NCBI RefSeq assembly: GCF_023130475.1
Contig: NZ_JAKHEX010000001.1
Location: forward strand, 186,001-250,000
Source of the DNA: Aciditerrimonas ferrireducens
GTDB taxonomy: Bacteria > Actinomycetota > Acidimicrobiia > Acidimicrobiales > UBA8190
Reading direction: 5' to 3'
DNA: 64,000 bases
Positions 16,255-27,464 of this stretch are shown here, piece by piece. Both the position numbers and the translations under genes were made by a program. The notes below the pieces were generated by a model. It saw nothing but the letters and a program-made list of their open reading frames with translations, was not told the origin of the DNA and did not search any database. How positions within the stretch are numbered: position 1 is the first letter of the stretch; every line of letters begins with the position of its first letter.

Positions 16255-17977
16255 GCAATACTGTGGATTGCCAGCCGTCGTGTTGATGGAAGACCTGCGT
16301 GATGTCGTCCGCCAAGAAGCTTTGGCGGCGCGGTTCCTTGGTGATGGCCCCGCCCTGAGGGAAACCGGCCGGCTGTAGCGTGTGCGCGGAGCTCACGCTC
16401 CCGCGTGAGGAGCCTCTGCGGTCGGACCTGGGGTGGAGGTGCAAGCCGAGCGTGGCGTAGGAGACGGTTCCGAGGACGGCAACGAAGAGCAACAGGGGAA
16501 CGACAACAGGGGGGTGCCAGACGCCTTGGGATCGTGAGAAGACGTCGAGCGGGCCTGCGAGGCCGACGATGTTGCGCCGCAGTGCCCAATACCACGCGAG
16601 GAGCTGCGCAGAGCAAGCGAGGATCGTGGTGAGGGCGACGAAGCGGCGAAGAAGGTTTGGCGATGAGGGCATGGTGCGGTCAGCACGAGTGGGGGTGCAT
16701 GCCGCGAGGAGGGGGACACCGATCCAGAGAGGAAGGCCGTCCCGGCCCTGCCAAATCAGACCGTCGAAGCGAGCACGAGAGGCAATGAGAAGTGCTGGCA
16801 AGAGGATCACGAGGATAAGGAAGCTGCCGAAGACGATGAGTTTCCATCGCCGTCCGAGGAGGAGTGCTGTCGCCACCATCAGGGCGCCGAGCAGACCCCA
16901 GATCAGATAGGTGAGCAGCGGGGACGGGGTATCGAGCCAGCCGAAGACGCCGATGGCTTCTCGGAGGAAGAGACCCATGCGGCCGAGGGCAAGGACGAGG
17001 ATCTCTTCCCGTGAGGCACGGTGGGGTACCGGCACGCCGTCGGGCAGGACGGTCAAGCTGCCAGCCGTCAGGATCCACGTCGTGGCGAGGGTGCCGATCA
17101 CGACGAGGCCGGCGATCCAGCGGCGAACCAGAGGGCGGGTCAGGAGGCGTCGAGCACCCAGAGGGTTGCTCGCCATCGCCACCAGGGCGATGATCGCGAC
17201 CCAGAGGGGCGAAAGCCCTCGAACACACGCGAGGACGGCAACCGAGAGGCCGCTGGCGGCGACAAGGCCAGGTGGCGGGTCGTCGGCGTGCTCGGTGATG
17301 AGGATCAGTGTGCTGGTCCACGCGGCGACAGCCGCCGAGATCTCGAGCCCCGAAGCGTTGATCACAGCGTCGAGGTAGATCGTCATCGGCGTGATGGCCA
17401 CCAAGAGCGCCGGCAGCATGAGGGGATTTCTTGACCATCGGGCAACGACGGCAAATGCTAGGCCCAAGAAGAGTGCCGCCCAGAGACTGGAGAGAGCCCT
17501 CATGGCGTAGACAGCAGCGGGTCCTGAGAGCCAGAGGCTTGGCGGGCCAACGAGGAGGTAGTAGAGAGGCGGATAGTGGCCCATATACGTGAGCGCAGGC
17601 GTGGCCCGGGATGAGCGAGTGTCGGGCGGTGCACAGGCAGCCGATTGGTTAGGTCTGCCCATGTAGCAGAGGGGGAGCTGGCTCAGGTCGGCGATGCTGT
17701 CGGGTACCACGACGCCGGTTACCGCTTTGGGTTGCCCCCGCACTGGATGCCCGATCCACTCACCCCGGACGATTGCAGCAGCTCGAATCGCTTGGGACGC
17801 CTCATCAGGGGCACTCCCGAGTGGTGTGGCGAGGGACCAAGCGAGTCCGAGGAGGAGGAAGACCGCGGTGGCAGCGAACCAGATCGGAGCGAGGCGTCGG
17901 ACTGATTTCGCCTGGCGGGACGAAGCGGTGTCGGTCGGCCCGAGGGCGGCGGGTGGCTTGGTGGCCATCCGAATCAC
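16202..17977 (-). CDS. DUF2142-type polytopic membrane protein
   Basis: 591 residues with about 11-12 hydrophobic segments. The N-terminus carries a first membrane helix (WFAATAVFLLLGLAWSLATP) followed by GSAPDEASQAIRAAAIVRGEW, then SHLQ-type loop LPLCYMGRPNQSAAC and THMGHYPPLYYLLVGPP-like YMGHYPPLYYLLVG, all usual for this family of GT-C-like proteins near envelope glycan genes. The Asp-Glu pair in APDE could be the catalytic or donor-binding acid. The start is GTG 17977 or ATG 17968; neither has a good ribosome site. The C-terminal 80 residues after the last helix are basic and cytoplasmic. Confidence 0.8.
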   Translation of the reverse strand: MIRMATKPPAALGPTDTASSRQAKSVRRLAPIWFAATAVFLLLGLAWSLATPLGSAPDEASQAIRAAAIVRGEWIGHPVRGQPKAVTGVVVPDSIADLSQLPLCYMGRPNQSAACAPPDTRSSRATPALTYMGHYPPLYYLLVGPPSLWLSGPAAVYAMRALSSLWAALFLGLAFAVVARWSRNPLMLPALLVAITPMTIYLDAVINASGLEISAAVAAWTSTLILITEHADDPPPGLVAASGLSVAVLACVRGLSPLWVAIIALVAMASNPLGARRLLTRPLVRRWIAGLVVIGTLATTWILTAGSLTVLPDGVPVPHRASREEILVLALGRMGLFLREAIGVFGWLDTPSPLLTYLIWGLLGALMVATALLLGRRWKLIVFGSFLILVILLPALLIASRARFDGLIWQGRDGLPLWIGVPLLAACTPTRADRTMPSSPNLLRRFVALTTILACSAQLLAWYWALRRNIVGLAGPLDVFSRSQGVWHPPVVVPLLLFVAVLGTVSYATLGLHLHPRSDRRGSSRGSVSSAHTLQPAGFPQGGAITKEPRRQSFLADDITQVFHQHDGWQSTVLLRPSQARWRRRPLRRLK

Positions 17978-17989
17978 GGGGGCCGAGGC

Positions 17990-18451
17990 CTAGAGGGACC
18001 CAGGTTCCCGACGGCAGGCGACGAGGACCGGAATGGTACGACTGGCGCGCGCTTGGTACTCCGCGTAGGGGGGATAGGTCGCCACTGCCCGCTCCCACCA
18101 GGTCTTCCGCTCCTCTCCTTCTACCTCTCGCGCGACCGCATCGAAGACCTCGGCGCTATCCTGAATGGTGAGGGCCCTGGGGTCCGCGACGATGTTCCAG
18201 TACCACTCAGGGTGGTTCGGCGCACCTCCCTTGGAGGCGATCAGGGCGTAGCAGCCCTGCTCGTTGCTGACGCGCATCACCGCGAACTTCCGGATCTTCC
18301 GAGAGCGGCGTCCTCGGGTGGTGACGACGATAATTGGTATTCCCGTGTCTCGGAGAGTATTGGCTTCGCGGCCGCCGGTCCGTTCGTAGGTTTCGACCTG
18401 CTCACGGACCCACGCAATCGGACTTGGTTCGTACTCCCCCGACAGCAGCAT
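17990..18451 (-). CDS. Deazaflavin (F420)-dependent nitroreductase-family protein
   Basis: 153 residues, split-barrel Ddn family, which uses reduced coenzyme F420 to reduce quinones and nitro compounds. Diagnostic segments are WVREQVETYERTGGREANTL, IPIIVVTTRGRRSRKIRKFA (the F420 phosphate-binding stretch) and YALIASKGGAPNHPEWYWNI, followed by WWERAVATYPPYAEYQ. ATG 18451 is preceded by GAGGAGGTG. The presence of this gene implies F420 biosynthesis elsewhere in the genome. Its place between a DUF2142 gene and a flippase has no clear functional meaning. Confidence 0.9.
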   Translation of the reverse strand: MLLSGEYEPSPIAWVREQVETYERTGGREANTLRDTGIPIIVVTTRGRRSRKIRKFAVMRVSNEQGCYALIASKGGAPNHPEWYWNIVADPRALTIQDSAEVFDAVAREVEGEERKTWWERAVATYPPYAEYQARASRTIPVLVACRREPGSL

Positions 18452-18492
18452 CGTGGCACCTCCTCGTGGGACCTCTGGTCCTCGCCGCGACG

Positions 18493-21383
<2,891 letters not shown>

Positions 21384-21394
21384 GTGAACGGTCC

Positions 21395-21436
21395 CAGGGG
21401 CGGGCGCCTGGCCCAGAGCTGAAGGGCCCGCCCCTG
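21395..21436 (+). terminator. Hairpin after sqdB
   Basis: Perfect 11-base inverted repeat CAGGGGCGGGC / GCCCGCCCCTG with a 20-base loop, 12 bases after the sqdB stop. There is no T-run, as is common for actinobacterial terminators. Confidence 0.55.
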
Positions 21437-21587
21437 CGGACGGACCGGGTTCCCCGCGGCTTGCGAGGGGATGCCCGGTCGCCTAAGCTGCGGGCGGTCC
21501 GGGTCACGTCTCGCGGCGGGACCGAGGCGCATCCCCCCGCAGCCTCAGGTTCAGCCCGATCGACCGCTTCCTCAGCAGCCCGGCACC

Positions 21588-21638
21588 AGGCCTGCTCCGT
21601 TCTCCCACACATCCCCGACCGGAGCAGGCCTCGGTCGG
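21588..21638 (+). promoter_or_regulatory. Two overlapping, mutually exclusive hairpins
   Basis: AGGCCTGCTCCG at 21588-21599 pairs perfectly with CGGAGCAGGCCT at 21620-21631. CCGACCG at 21615-21621 pairs perfectly with CGGTCGG at 21632-21638. The two stems share bases 21620-21621 and the second encloses most of the 3' arm of the first. Function is unknown. Confidence 0.5.
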
Positions 21639-21722
21639 AGAAAGTTACTCGGTGGTCATCCTAGCCAATCCGATGGCGCCCCGCCAGCCCGTGGGGCCAG
21701 GGAACGGTCGCCCCGAACGACG

Positions 21723-21750
21723 TTGGACCCCGGGAGCGGGGCGCTAGCGT
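21723..21750 (+). promoter_or_regulatory. Promoter TTGGAC-16-TAGCGT, leaderless start
   Basis: TTGGAC at 21723-21728, 16 bases, TAGCGT at 21745-21750, then 7 bases to the ATG at 21758. This is the best combined -35/-10 among the leaderless-type starts and selects ATG 21758 over GTG 21749, which overlaps the -10 box. Confidence 0.65.
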
Positions 21751-21757
21751 GCCGCCG

Positions 21758-23167
21758 ATGCCGGGCCCTCGTCGCCAGTTCTGGGGTCGCCAGGCCTGGG
21801 GCCGCCAGTCCTGGGGGGGGCGCGGCCGGCGGAGCCGCTGGCTGCGCCGGCGTCTGCCGGCCCTGGCCGGGGTTTGCCTGGTCGTGGCCTTCGCCGTGGG
21901 AGTGGGCCTGCAGGTGCCCCGGGCCATGACCGCACCGGAGCGGGCACTGGACGACGGCTTCGGCGGCATGCTCGGCGCTCTCGGCAAGGCTTCGGCGGCC
22001 ACCGGCCGGGCCCTGGGCCAAAGCCTCACGACCGCCCCCAGCGCCCAGCGGCTGGCCCTGCTCGCGAGCCTGCAGGTCGTGGACCAGCAAGCCCGGGCCC
22101 AGGCGGCCGAAGCCCAGGTGGACGGCCAAGCCGGCCCGGCCGCCGGTGCCTCGTGCCTGGTCGCCCTCGAGGACCGGGCCGATGCCGCCGGCCTGGTCGA
22201 CCAGGCGGTGGGCACGCTCCTTGGGGGTGCCACAGGCCTCGGAGCCGGCAGCTCGAAGGCCCAGGCCCAGGCCCTGGTCGGCATGGACCAAGCCTTGAGC
22301 CTGGTCGAGCGCTCCGATGCCGCCTGGCGGTCCTGCACCGGCCAGCTGGCCCGGGACCCCGGTCGGGTCCAGCTGCCCGGGTCCAGCTGGCGGAACGGGG
22401 AGGGGATCTGGTCGAAGGCGGCTCTCGCGGCCTGGGTCCCGGTGGTGGCGGCGTCCCCCGGTCTCCAGCCGGCCCCGAGTCTGGCCCTCGAGGTCCCCAC
22501 GACCCGGCCCGCCGCCGTGGCCGGAGGCGGCACCAGCGGCCCGTACCACCTGGTCGCGGTACGACAGCTGACCCTCCAGGCGGTCCTCCAGAACACCGGC
22601 AACGTCGCGCTGCGGGCCATCACCGTCTCGGCCCGCCTGGTCCCCACCGGCTCGCTCGGGCGGACGGCGGCCGTGAGCACCACCCTCGGCCTCGCCGCCC
22701 AGGCCCTTCGTCCCGTCACGCTTCCGCCACTCGAGGTCACTCCCGGGGCGAGCTACACCGTTTTGGTCACGGCGAGCGCATCTGGCGGTTCGGCTGGTGG
22801 TTCCGTCACCGCGAGCAGCCAAGCGATGGTGGTGTCGGTGGCCCAGGAGGCCACCGTCACGGCCGTGGTGGCCTCGGCGAACCCGGTGGCCGTGGACCAG
22901 GCGGTCACCTACACGGCGACCGTCACGCCAGCGCTGAACGGAAGCTCGCCGCCCCCAGGCCGGGTCGTCTTCGACGACAACGGGGCGCCGGTCCCCGGCT
23001 GCGGGGCCGTGGCGCTGCACCAGGGGGTGGCCACCTGCACCCTGGCCTACGCCCACACCGGCCTGCACTCGGTGACCGTCAGCTACCCGGGCACGGCCTC
23101 CCTGGCCGGCTCGGTCTCGCCGGCGATCACCGTCACCGTGACCCCGGCCCGGCGGGCCAGCTCCTGA
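21758..23167 (+). CDS. Membrane-anchored surface protein with C-terminal Ig-like domain
   Basis: 469 residues. A very basic N-terminus (Arg-rich, residues 1-33) precedes one hydrophobic segment (ALAGVCLVVAFAVGVGLQV), giving an uncleaved anchor with the rest outside. Residues about 55-220 are helical and Ala-rich with paired Cys (ASCLVALEDR, AWRSCTGQLA). About 240-360 look like a beta domain (LQAVLQNTGNVALRAITVSA, a CARDB-like pattern). The last 95 residues resemble a bacterial Ig-like domain 3: ATVTAVVASANPVAVDQAVT, VVFDDNGAPVPGCGAV, HSVTVSYPGTASLAGS. A role in the cell surface or binding is inferred; no enzyme motif is seen. Confidence 0.75.
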   Translation: MPGPRRQFWGRQAWGRQSWGGRGRRSRWLRRRLPALAGVCLVVAFAVGVGLQVPRAMTAPERALDDGFGGMLGALGKASAATGRALGQSLTTAPSAQRLALLASLQVVDQQARAQAAEAQVDGQAGPAAGASCLVALEDRADAAGLVDQAVGTLLGGATGLGAGSSKAQAQALVGMDQALSLVERSDAAWRSCTGQLARDPGRVQLPGSSWRNGEGIWSKAALAAWVPVVAASPGLQPAPSLALEVPTTRPAAVAGGGTSGPYHLVAVRQLTLQAVLQNTGNVALRAITVSARLVPTGSLGRTAAVSTTLGLAAQALRPVTLPPLEVTPGASYTVLVTASASGGSAGGSVTASSQAMVVSVAQEATVTAVVASANPVAVDQAVTYTATVTPALNGSSPPPGRVVFDDNGAPVPGCGAVALHQGVATCTLAYAHTGLHSVTVSYPGTASLAGSVSPAITVTVTPARRASS

Positions 23168-23204
23168 GCAGCCGGCCGGGCCCCGGGCCTCGGGTCGGCT
23201 CCCA

Positions 23205-23300
23205 GCCCACCGGATCGGCAGCCCACCGGATCGGCAGCCCACCGGATCGGCAGCCCACCGGATCGGCAGCCCACCAGATCGGCGGCCTACCGGATCGGCG
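23205..23300. repeat. Six tandem 16-base repeats before citrate synthase
   Basis: Units of GCCCACCGGATCGGCA repeat six times at 16-base steps (23205, 23221, 23237, 23253, 23269, 23285). The first four are identical; the last two differ by one and two or three bases. Each contains CCGGATCGG, nearly self-complementary. No spacers, so not a CRISPR. The array ends 11 bases before the TAGGAT box of gltA. Confidence 0.9.
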
Positions 23301-23310
23301 GACCTCGCCC

Positions 23311-23316
23311 TAGGAT
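23311..23316 (+). promoter_or_regulatory. -10 box (TAGGAT) for citrate synthase
   Basis: TAGGAT, directly after the 16-base repeats, so the -35 region would lie within the last repeat unit. Transcription would start near 23323 and leave a leader of about 30 bases with GAGGAGGG. Confidence 0.4.
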
Positions 23317-23353
23317 CGAGCCAGAGAGCACGAGCGAGGAGGGTCCGAGGGCC

Positions 23354-24625
23354 GTGACCGAGAGCATCACCATCATCGACAATCGGACGGGCAACCAGCT
23401 GGAGATCCCCATCGTCCGTGGCGGGGTATCGGCGGCCGAGTGGCAGAAGCTGCTGCCGGGCATCTGGTTCTTCGACCCGGCCTTCATGGCCACGGCAGCC
23501 TGCGACAGCGCCATCACCTACCTCGACGGGGAGGCCGGCATCCTGCGCTACCGGGGCTATCCGATCGAGGAGCTGGCCGAGCGGTCGACCTACCTGGAGG
23601 TCGCCTACCTGCTGCTCCACGGGGAGCTGCCGACCGCCGAGCAGTTCGAGCAGTGGAAGCACGACATCACCTACCACACGTTCATCCACGAGAACGTGCG
23701 AAAGCGCTTCCTGGAAGGGTTCCACTACGACGCCCACCCGATGGGCATGCTGGTCTCGGCGGTGGCTGCCCTCTCGACCTTCTACCTGGACGCCAAGGAC
23801 ATCTTCAACTTGGAGTCCCGCAACAAGCAGATCATCCGCCTGATTGCCAAGATGCCGACCCTGGCGGCTGCGGCCCATCGCTTCAGCGTCGGCATGCCCT
23901 TCGTCTACCCGGACAACTCCCTCGACTACTGCGCCAACTTCCTCTCCATGATGTGGAAGGTGGCCGAGCCCCGCTACGAGGCCCATCCCACCTTGGTCCG
24001 GGCCCTCGACATCCTCTTCATGCTTCACGCCGACCACGAGCAGAACTGCTCGACGACGGCCATGCGGGTGGTGGGCTCCTCGCACGCCGACCCCTACTCG
24101 GCCTGCGCGGCGGCCTGCGCCGCCCTCTACGGGCCCCGGCACGGGGGAGCCAACGAGGCGGTCATCCGCATGCTGACCCAGATCGGCTCCATGGAGAACG
24201 TGCCGGCCTTCGTGGAGTCGGTCAAGCAGGGCCACGGCCGCCTGCAGGGCTTCGGCCACCGGGTGTACAAGAACTACGACCCCCGGGCCAAGATCATCAA
24301 GCGGACCGCCGACGAGGTCTTCGCGGTGACCGGCAAGAACCCGCTGCTGGACATCGCCCTCAAGCTCGAAGAGATCGCCCTGGCGGACGAGTACTTCGTC
24401 TCCCGGAAGCTCTACCCGAACGTCGACTTCTACTCGGGCCTCATCTACCAGGCCATGGGCTTCCCCCTGGAGATGTTCCCGGTGCTCTTCGCCATTCCCC
24501 GGACCTCGGGCTGGCTGGCCCACTGGGTCGAGATGCTGGACCAGGACTCCAAGATCGCCCGGCCCCGCCAGATCTACAGCGGTGCCGAGAAGCGGGACTA
24601 CGTCCCGATGGACCAGCGCAGCTGA
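23354..24625 (+). CDS. gltA: Citrate synthase
   Basis: 423 residues, condenses oxaloacetate and acetyl-CoA to citrate at the entry of the TCA cycle. Catalytic motifs are in place: LHADHEQNCSTTAMRVVGSS with the first His, GPRHGGANEAVIRML, and QGFGHRVYKNYDPRAKIIK with the second His and CoA-site residues; the catalytic Asp is in YPNVDFYSGLIY. Length and the WFFDPAF and ACDSAITYLDGEAGILRYRG N-terminus match the type II-like hexameric group of Gram-negatives and actinobacteria. GTG 23354 follows GAGGAGGGTCCGAGGG. It is the only TCA gene here and lies alone. Confidence 0.96.
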   Translation: MTESITIIDNRTGNQLEIPIVRGGVSAAEWQKLLPGIWFFDPAFMATAACDSAITYLDGEAGILRYRGYPIEELAERSTYLEVAYLLLHGELPTAEQFEQWKHDITYHTFIHENVRKRFLEGFHYDAHPMGMLVSAVAALSTFYLDAKDIFNLESRNKQIIRLIAKMPTLAAAAHRFSVGMPFVYPDNSLDYCANFLSMMWKVAEPRYEAHPTLVRALDILFMLHADHEQNCSTTAMRVVGSSHADPYSACAAACAALYGPRHGGANEAVIRMLTQIGSMENVPAFVESVKQGHGRLQGFGHRVYKNYDPRAKIIKRTADEVFAVTGKNPLLDIALKLEEIALADEYFVSRKLYPNVDFYSGLIYQAMGFPLEMFPVLFAIPRTSGWLAHWVEMLDQDSKIARPRQIYSGAEKRDYVPMDQRS

Positions 24626-24661
24626 GCCCAAGGTCCCCGAGGCTCGGCTGGGGCCCTGGGC
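24626..24661. terminator. Bidirectional hairpin between gltA and tesB
   Basis: GCCCAAGGTCCC pairs with GGGGCCCTGGGC with one mismatch and one G-T pair across an intervening 12-base loop, placed between the two convergent stop codons. No T-run. Confidence 0.5.
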
Positions 24662-24667
24662 GCTGCG

Positions 24668-25543
24668 TCAGGGCTCCAGCCGGGTCGAGGCCCGGGAGAC
24701 CACCCGCATGAGGCCCTCTTGGACCATGGAGACGGCCAGGCGGCCGTCCCGGGTGAAGAGGAACCCCCGGGCCAGGCCTCGGGCCCCGTAGGCCGTCGGG
24801 CTGTCCATGTCGTAGAGCAGCCACTCGTCGGCCCGGAACGGCCGGTGGAACCACATGCAGTGGTCCAGGCTGGCCCCCATGAAGTCGGCGTCGTCCCAGT
24901 GGACGGCGTGGGGCGCCAGCATGGTGTCGAAGAGGGACATGTCCGACGCGTAGGTGGCGATGCAGGCGTGCAGCAGCGGGTCGTCGGGCAGCTGGCCGTC
25001 GGCCCGGATCCAGAGCCGCTGCACTGGCTCGTCCCCGGCCTCCTCGGCCGCCCAGGGCAGCCGGCCGATGTGACGCTGGTCGATGGGGTGGGGCCGGGCG
25101 AACCACTCGGCCAGGCGGTCCCGGTAGGGCTCGAGGCGCTCCCGCAGCGTGGGCAGGCTCTCGGGGTCGGGCACCTCGGGCATCGGGAACTGGTGCTCCA
25201 GGGGGCCCTCCTCCTCGACGTGGAAGGAGGTGGCCATGTTGAAGATGGCCTGGCCGTGCTGGATGGCCACCACCCGACGGGTGGTGAAGGACCGGCCGTC
25301 GCGGATCCGGTCGACCTCGTAGAGGATCGGGACCGTGGGGTCGCCGGGGCGCAGGAAGTAGGCGTGCAGGGAGTGGACCCGGCCCCGCTCGACGGTGCGG
25401 CCGGCGGCCATGAGGGACTGGGCGGCGACCTGGCCCCCGAAGACCCGCTGGCGGTGCTCGTCCGGACTGACCCCCCGGAAGATGTTCACCTCGATGGGCT
25501 CGATGTCCAAGAGCTTGACCAGGAAGTCCAGCGCGTCGCTCAT
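24668..25543 (-). CDS. tesB: Acyl-CoA thioesterase II
   Basis: 291 residues, double-hotdog enzyme that hydrolyses acyl-CoA to free acid and CoA. Typical segments are RVFGGQVAAQSLMAAGRTVE at the first hotdog helix, HSLHAYFLRPGDPTVPILYE, RDGRSFTTRRVVAIQHGQAI, then the second hotdog with ATYASDMSLFDTMLAPH, GASLDHCMWFHRPFRADEWL and GLARGFLFTRDGRLAVSMVQ, which carry the Asp, Ser/Thr and Gln of the active site. ATG 25543 follows GAGGATGAGGGG. It converges with gltA. Confidence 0.95.
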   Translation of the reverse strand: MSDALDFLVKLLDIEPIEVNIFRGVSPDEHRQRVFGGQVAAQSLMAAGRTVERGRVHSLHAYFLRPGDPTVPILYEVDRIRDGRSFTTRRVVAIQHGQAIFNMATSFHVEEEGPLEHQFPMPEVPDPESLPTLRERLEPYRDRLAEWFARPHPIDQRHIGRLPWAAEEAGDEPVQRLWIRADGQLPDDPLLHACIATYASDMSLFDTMLAPHAVHWDDADFMGASLDHCMWFHRPFRADEWLLYDMDSPTAYGARGLARGFLFTRDGRLAVSMVQEGLMRVVSRASTRLEP

Positions 25544-25584
25544 CCCCTCATCCTCGCAGGTCGCCGGGGTCCTGGCGACCGGGA

Positions 25585-26736
25585 TCAGTCGGGGATGCCC
25601 TGGCCGGGCCGCGGCTGGGCCGGCCGGCTGCTCGCCGACGAGGCCCCTGCGGGGGTCGGGTGGGTCCGGTGGTGCTGGAAGGTGCCGGGTCCCCAGCCGG
25701 TGGTGACCGTCCGCCCCAGCGCCCCGAGGGCCAGACCCAGGAGCAGGCTGCCCGCCACCAGGGTCCGGCGGGCCCGGGCGGCTCGCTGGCGGGCCGGGTC
25801 GGCCCCTGCTCGCTGGGCCTTCGCCTCTGCGGCATCCGCCGCCGCCAGCCGACTGGCCCGCAGGAGATGGCTGACGACGTGGACGGCCACGACGACGAAC
25901 CAGAAGACGAACGAGACCTGGTGGATGCGCAGCAAGGTGGTGTGCCCCGGGCCGGCCAGCCAGAGGGCCACTCCCGAGGCCAGGAGGATGACGGTGGAGA
26001 GGATCACGAAGGGGCCGAGGGCCCGCAGCAGCGGGTGGGGAGGGCCGGCGGCCCGGTAGCGGGGGTCGCCGAGGTAGTAGCGGCCAAAGCGCCACAGGAC
26101 CGAGCAGAGCTTCACGAGGACGGGGGGGATGAGGGCCAGGCCGATGACGATGTGCCAGGAGATCAGCCGGCTGATGAACGGGATGGTCAGGCCCTCCAGG
26201 AAGAACAGCACGACGAGCAGCAACCCCGTGGTCCCGGTCAGGCGGGCGTTCCCCTCCACGCCCGCCGGCCTCGTCTCCTGGGGCCGATCGAGGCCGATGA
26301 TCTTCGCCACCTGGCGAGCGGCCGGGGGGGCGTCGAGGTAGGAGAGGGCGGCCAGTCCCTCCCCCGGCTCGAGGCCGGTCAGGTCCTCGACCGCCTCCTC
26401 GTCCAGCGTGCCGGGGCCCGCCGGGGGGTCGAGGAGCGCGGCGGGCGACCGGGCCCCACCCTTGTGGACTCGGTCCGGGTCCGCGGTCCGAAGCCGGCTG
26501 CTCGCCGGGCCGCTTCGGCGGTTCCCGACGACGGCGCCGGCCGAGGGGCGACGAGCGTGCGCTGGCCGTCCGGCCCGGCCCTCGGCCCGCTCGGGCAGGC
26601 GCCGGAGCCGGGCGAGGGCATCCCCGTAGCGCTCCACCGAGCGACGTTCGTCCGTGGCGTTGCCCAGGAGCAGGCGTCCGACCCGGGCCGCCACCACGAC
26701 GGCGAGGGCGATGAGGAGCAGGACGAGGAGGGCCAT
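25585..26736 (-). CDS. Cytochrome b-like membrane protein, unknown partner
   Basis: 383 residues. One N-terminal hydrophobic helix (ALLVLLLIALAVVVAARVG) is followed by a long Arg/Pro-rich cytoplasmic loop (about 30-150). A second part has four or five helices with histidines at heme-ligand spacing: PFISRLISWHIVIGLALIPP, VILSTVILLASGVALWL, LRIHQVSFVFWFVVVAVHVV and SHLLRASR. The pattern suits a b-type cytochrome similar to DUF4405 or cytochrome b561 proteins, so electron transfer in the membrane is possible. The C-terminal tail is Pro/Thr/His-rich after one more helix. Heme binding is inferred only. GGAGGTTGA lies 12 bases before the start. Confidence 0.6.
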   Translation of the reverse strand: MALLVLLLIALAVVVAARVGRLLLGNATDERRSVERYGDALARLRRLPERAEGRAGRPAHARRPSAGAVVGNRRSGPASSRLRTADPDRVHKGGARSPAALLDPPAGPGTLDEEAVEDLTGLEPGEGLAALSYLDAPPAARQVAKIIGLDRPQETRPAGVEGNARLTGTTGLLLVVLFFLEGLTIPFISRLISWHIVIGLALIPPVLVKLCSVLWRFGRYYLGDPRYRAAGPPHPLLRALGPFVILSTVILLASGVALWLAGPGHTTLLRIHQVSFVFWFVVVAVHVVSHLLRASRLAAADAAEAKAQRAGADPARQRAARARRTLVAGSLLLGLALGALGRTVTTGWGPGTFQHHRTHPTPAGASSASSRPAQPRPGQGIPD

Positions 26737-26845
26737 GGCGTGCTATTCAACCTCCCGAAGTGCACCGAGCGGGGGCGGGTCCCCGCCTGCAGCCGGGCAC
26801 GTTGGGACCTCGGCCCCGCGGCCCGGGTCTGAGGCATTCTCCCGG

Positions 26846-26851
26846 TAGGAT
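26846..26851 (+). promoter_or_regulatory. -10 box (TAGGAT), leaderless start for the GtrA gene
   Basis: TAGGAT followed by 7 bases and the GTG at 26859. Confidence 0.5.
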
Positions 26852-26858
26852 CTGACGC

Positions 26859-27395
26859 GTGGATGACATCGTGGCGAAGCTGCGCGCCTGGCTGACTTCG
26901 CCACGAGGCCGCAAGCTGAGCCGCTACTTCCTCGGGTCGGTCATCTGCACCGGGGTGTCCTTCGGCACCCTCACCCTGGTCTACGGCGTCTTCCGGCTCT
27001 GGACCCAGGTGCCCTCGACCCTCTTCGCCAACCTGGTGGCGACCGTCCCCTCGTACTACCTCAACCGGAACTGGACCTGGGGTCGGACCGGCCGGGGCGA
27101 CCTCTGGCGGGAGATGCTGCCGTTCTGGGTGGCGTCGATCGTGGGCATCCTGGCCTCCATGGCCGGGGCGCAGGGTGCCCGCGACCTGAGCCTCGACCTG
27201 CACCTCCACCACCTGCTCTCCACCGTGGCGGTCGACGGGGCCAACGTCGCCACCTACGGCGTCCTCTGGATCGCGAAGTACCTGTTCTTCAACGTGCTGT
27301 TCCGCAGCGACACCCCCAGCGCCCCCACCAGCCCGGGCCGGACCGAGCCGGCCGAGCAGGGCGGCGAGGTCGGGGAGCTGGCCGAGCTGGCCTGA
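26859..27395 (+). CDS. GtrA-family membrane protein
   Basis: 178 residues with four membrane helices: FLGSVICTGVSFGTLTLVYG, LFANLVATVPSYYLNRNWTW, WVASIVGILASMAGAQ and VATYGVLWIAKYLFFNVLF. The NRNWTW motif after helix 2 and the YLFFN ending are diagnostic of GtrA proteins, which are thought to help move polyprenyl-linked sugars. The C-terminal 25 residues are Pro/Glu-rich and hydrophilic. No glycosyltransferase gene is adjacent, so its sugar partner is unknown. The start is GTG; an ATG 4 bases later is out of frame. Confidence 0.88.
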   Translation: MDDIVAKLRAWLTSPRGRKLSRYFLGSVICTGVSFGTLTLVYGVFRLWTQVPSTLFANLVATVPSYYLNRNWTWGRTGRGDLWREMLPFWVASIVGILASMAGAQGARDLSLDLHLHHLLSTVAVDGANVATYGVLWIAKYLFFNVLFRSDTPSAPTSPGRTEPAEQGGEVGELAELA

Positions 27396-27451
27396 CCCCT
27401 CGCCGTCCTCGAGCACGGGGTTCGTCGAGGAGGGCGGCGTGGCACCGGGGT

Positions 27452-27457
27452 TAGGGT
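27452..27457 (+). promoter_or_regulatory. -10 box (TAGGGT), leaderless start for cobT
   Basis: TAGGGT followed by 7 bases and ATG 27465. This favours ATG 27465 over the in-frame GTG 27456, which overlaps the box. Confidence 0.5.
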
Positions 27458-27464
27458 GTCGCCC

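Larger units (their letters stand above)
21384..21722 (+). other. Intergenic region with two hairpin systems
   Basis: About 340 bases between sqdB and the Ig-like gene with no convincing coding frame. It holds a terminator-like hairpin (21395-21436), a run of weak GC-rich stems, and a pair of mutually exclusive hairpins (21588-21638), then the promoter of the next gene. Confidence 0.6.

Noticed and set aside
23205-23300. CRISPR array or insertion-sequence ends
   Set aside because: Six adjacent 16-base units with no spacers, no transposase frame and no target duplication.
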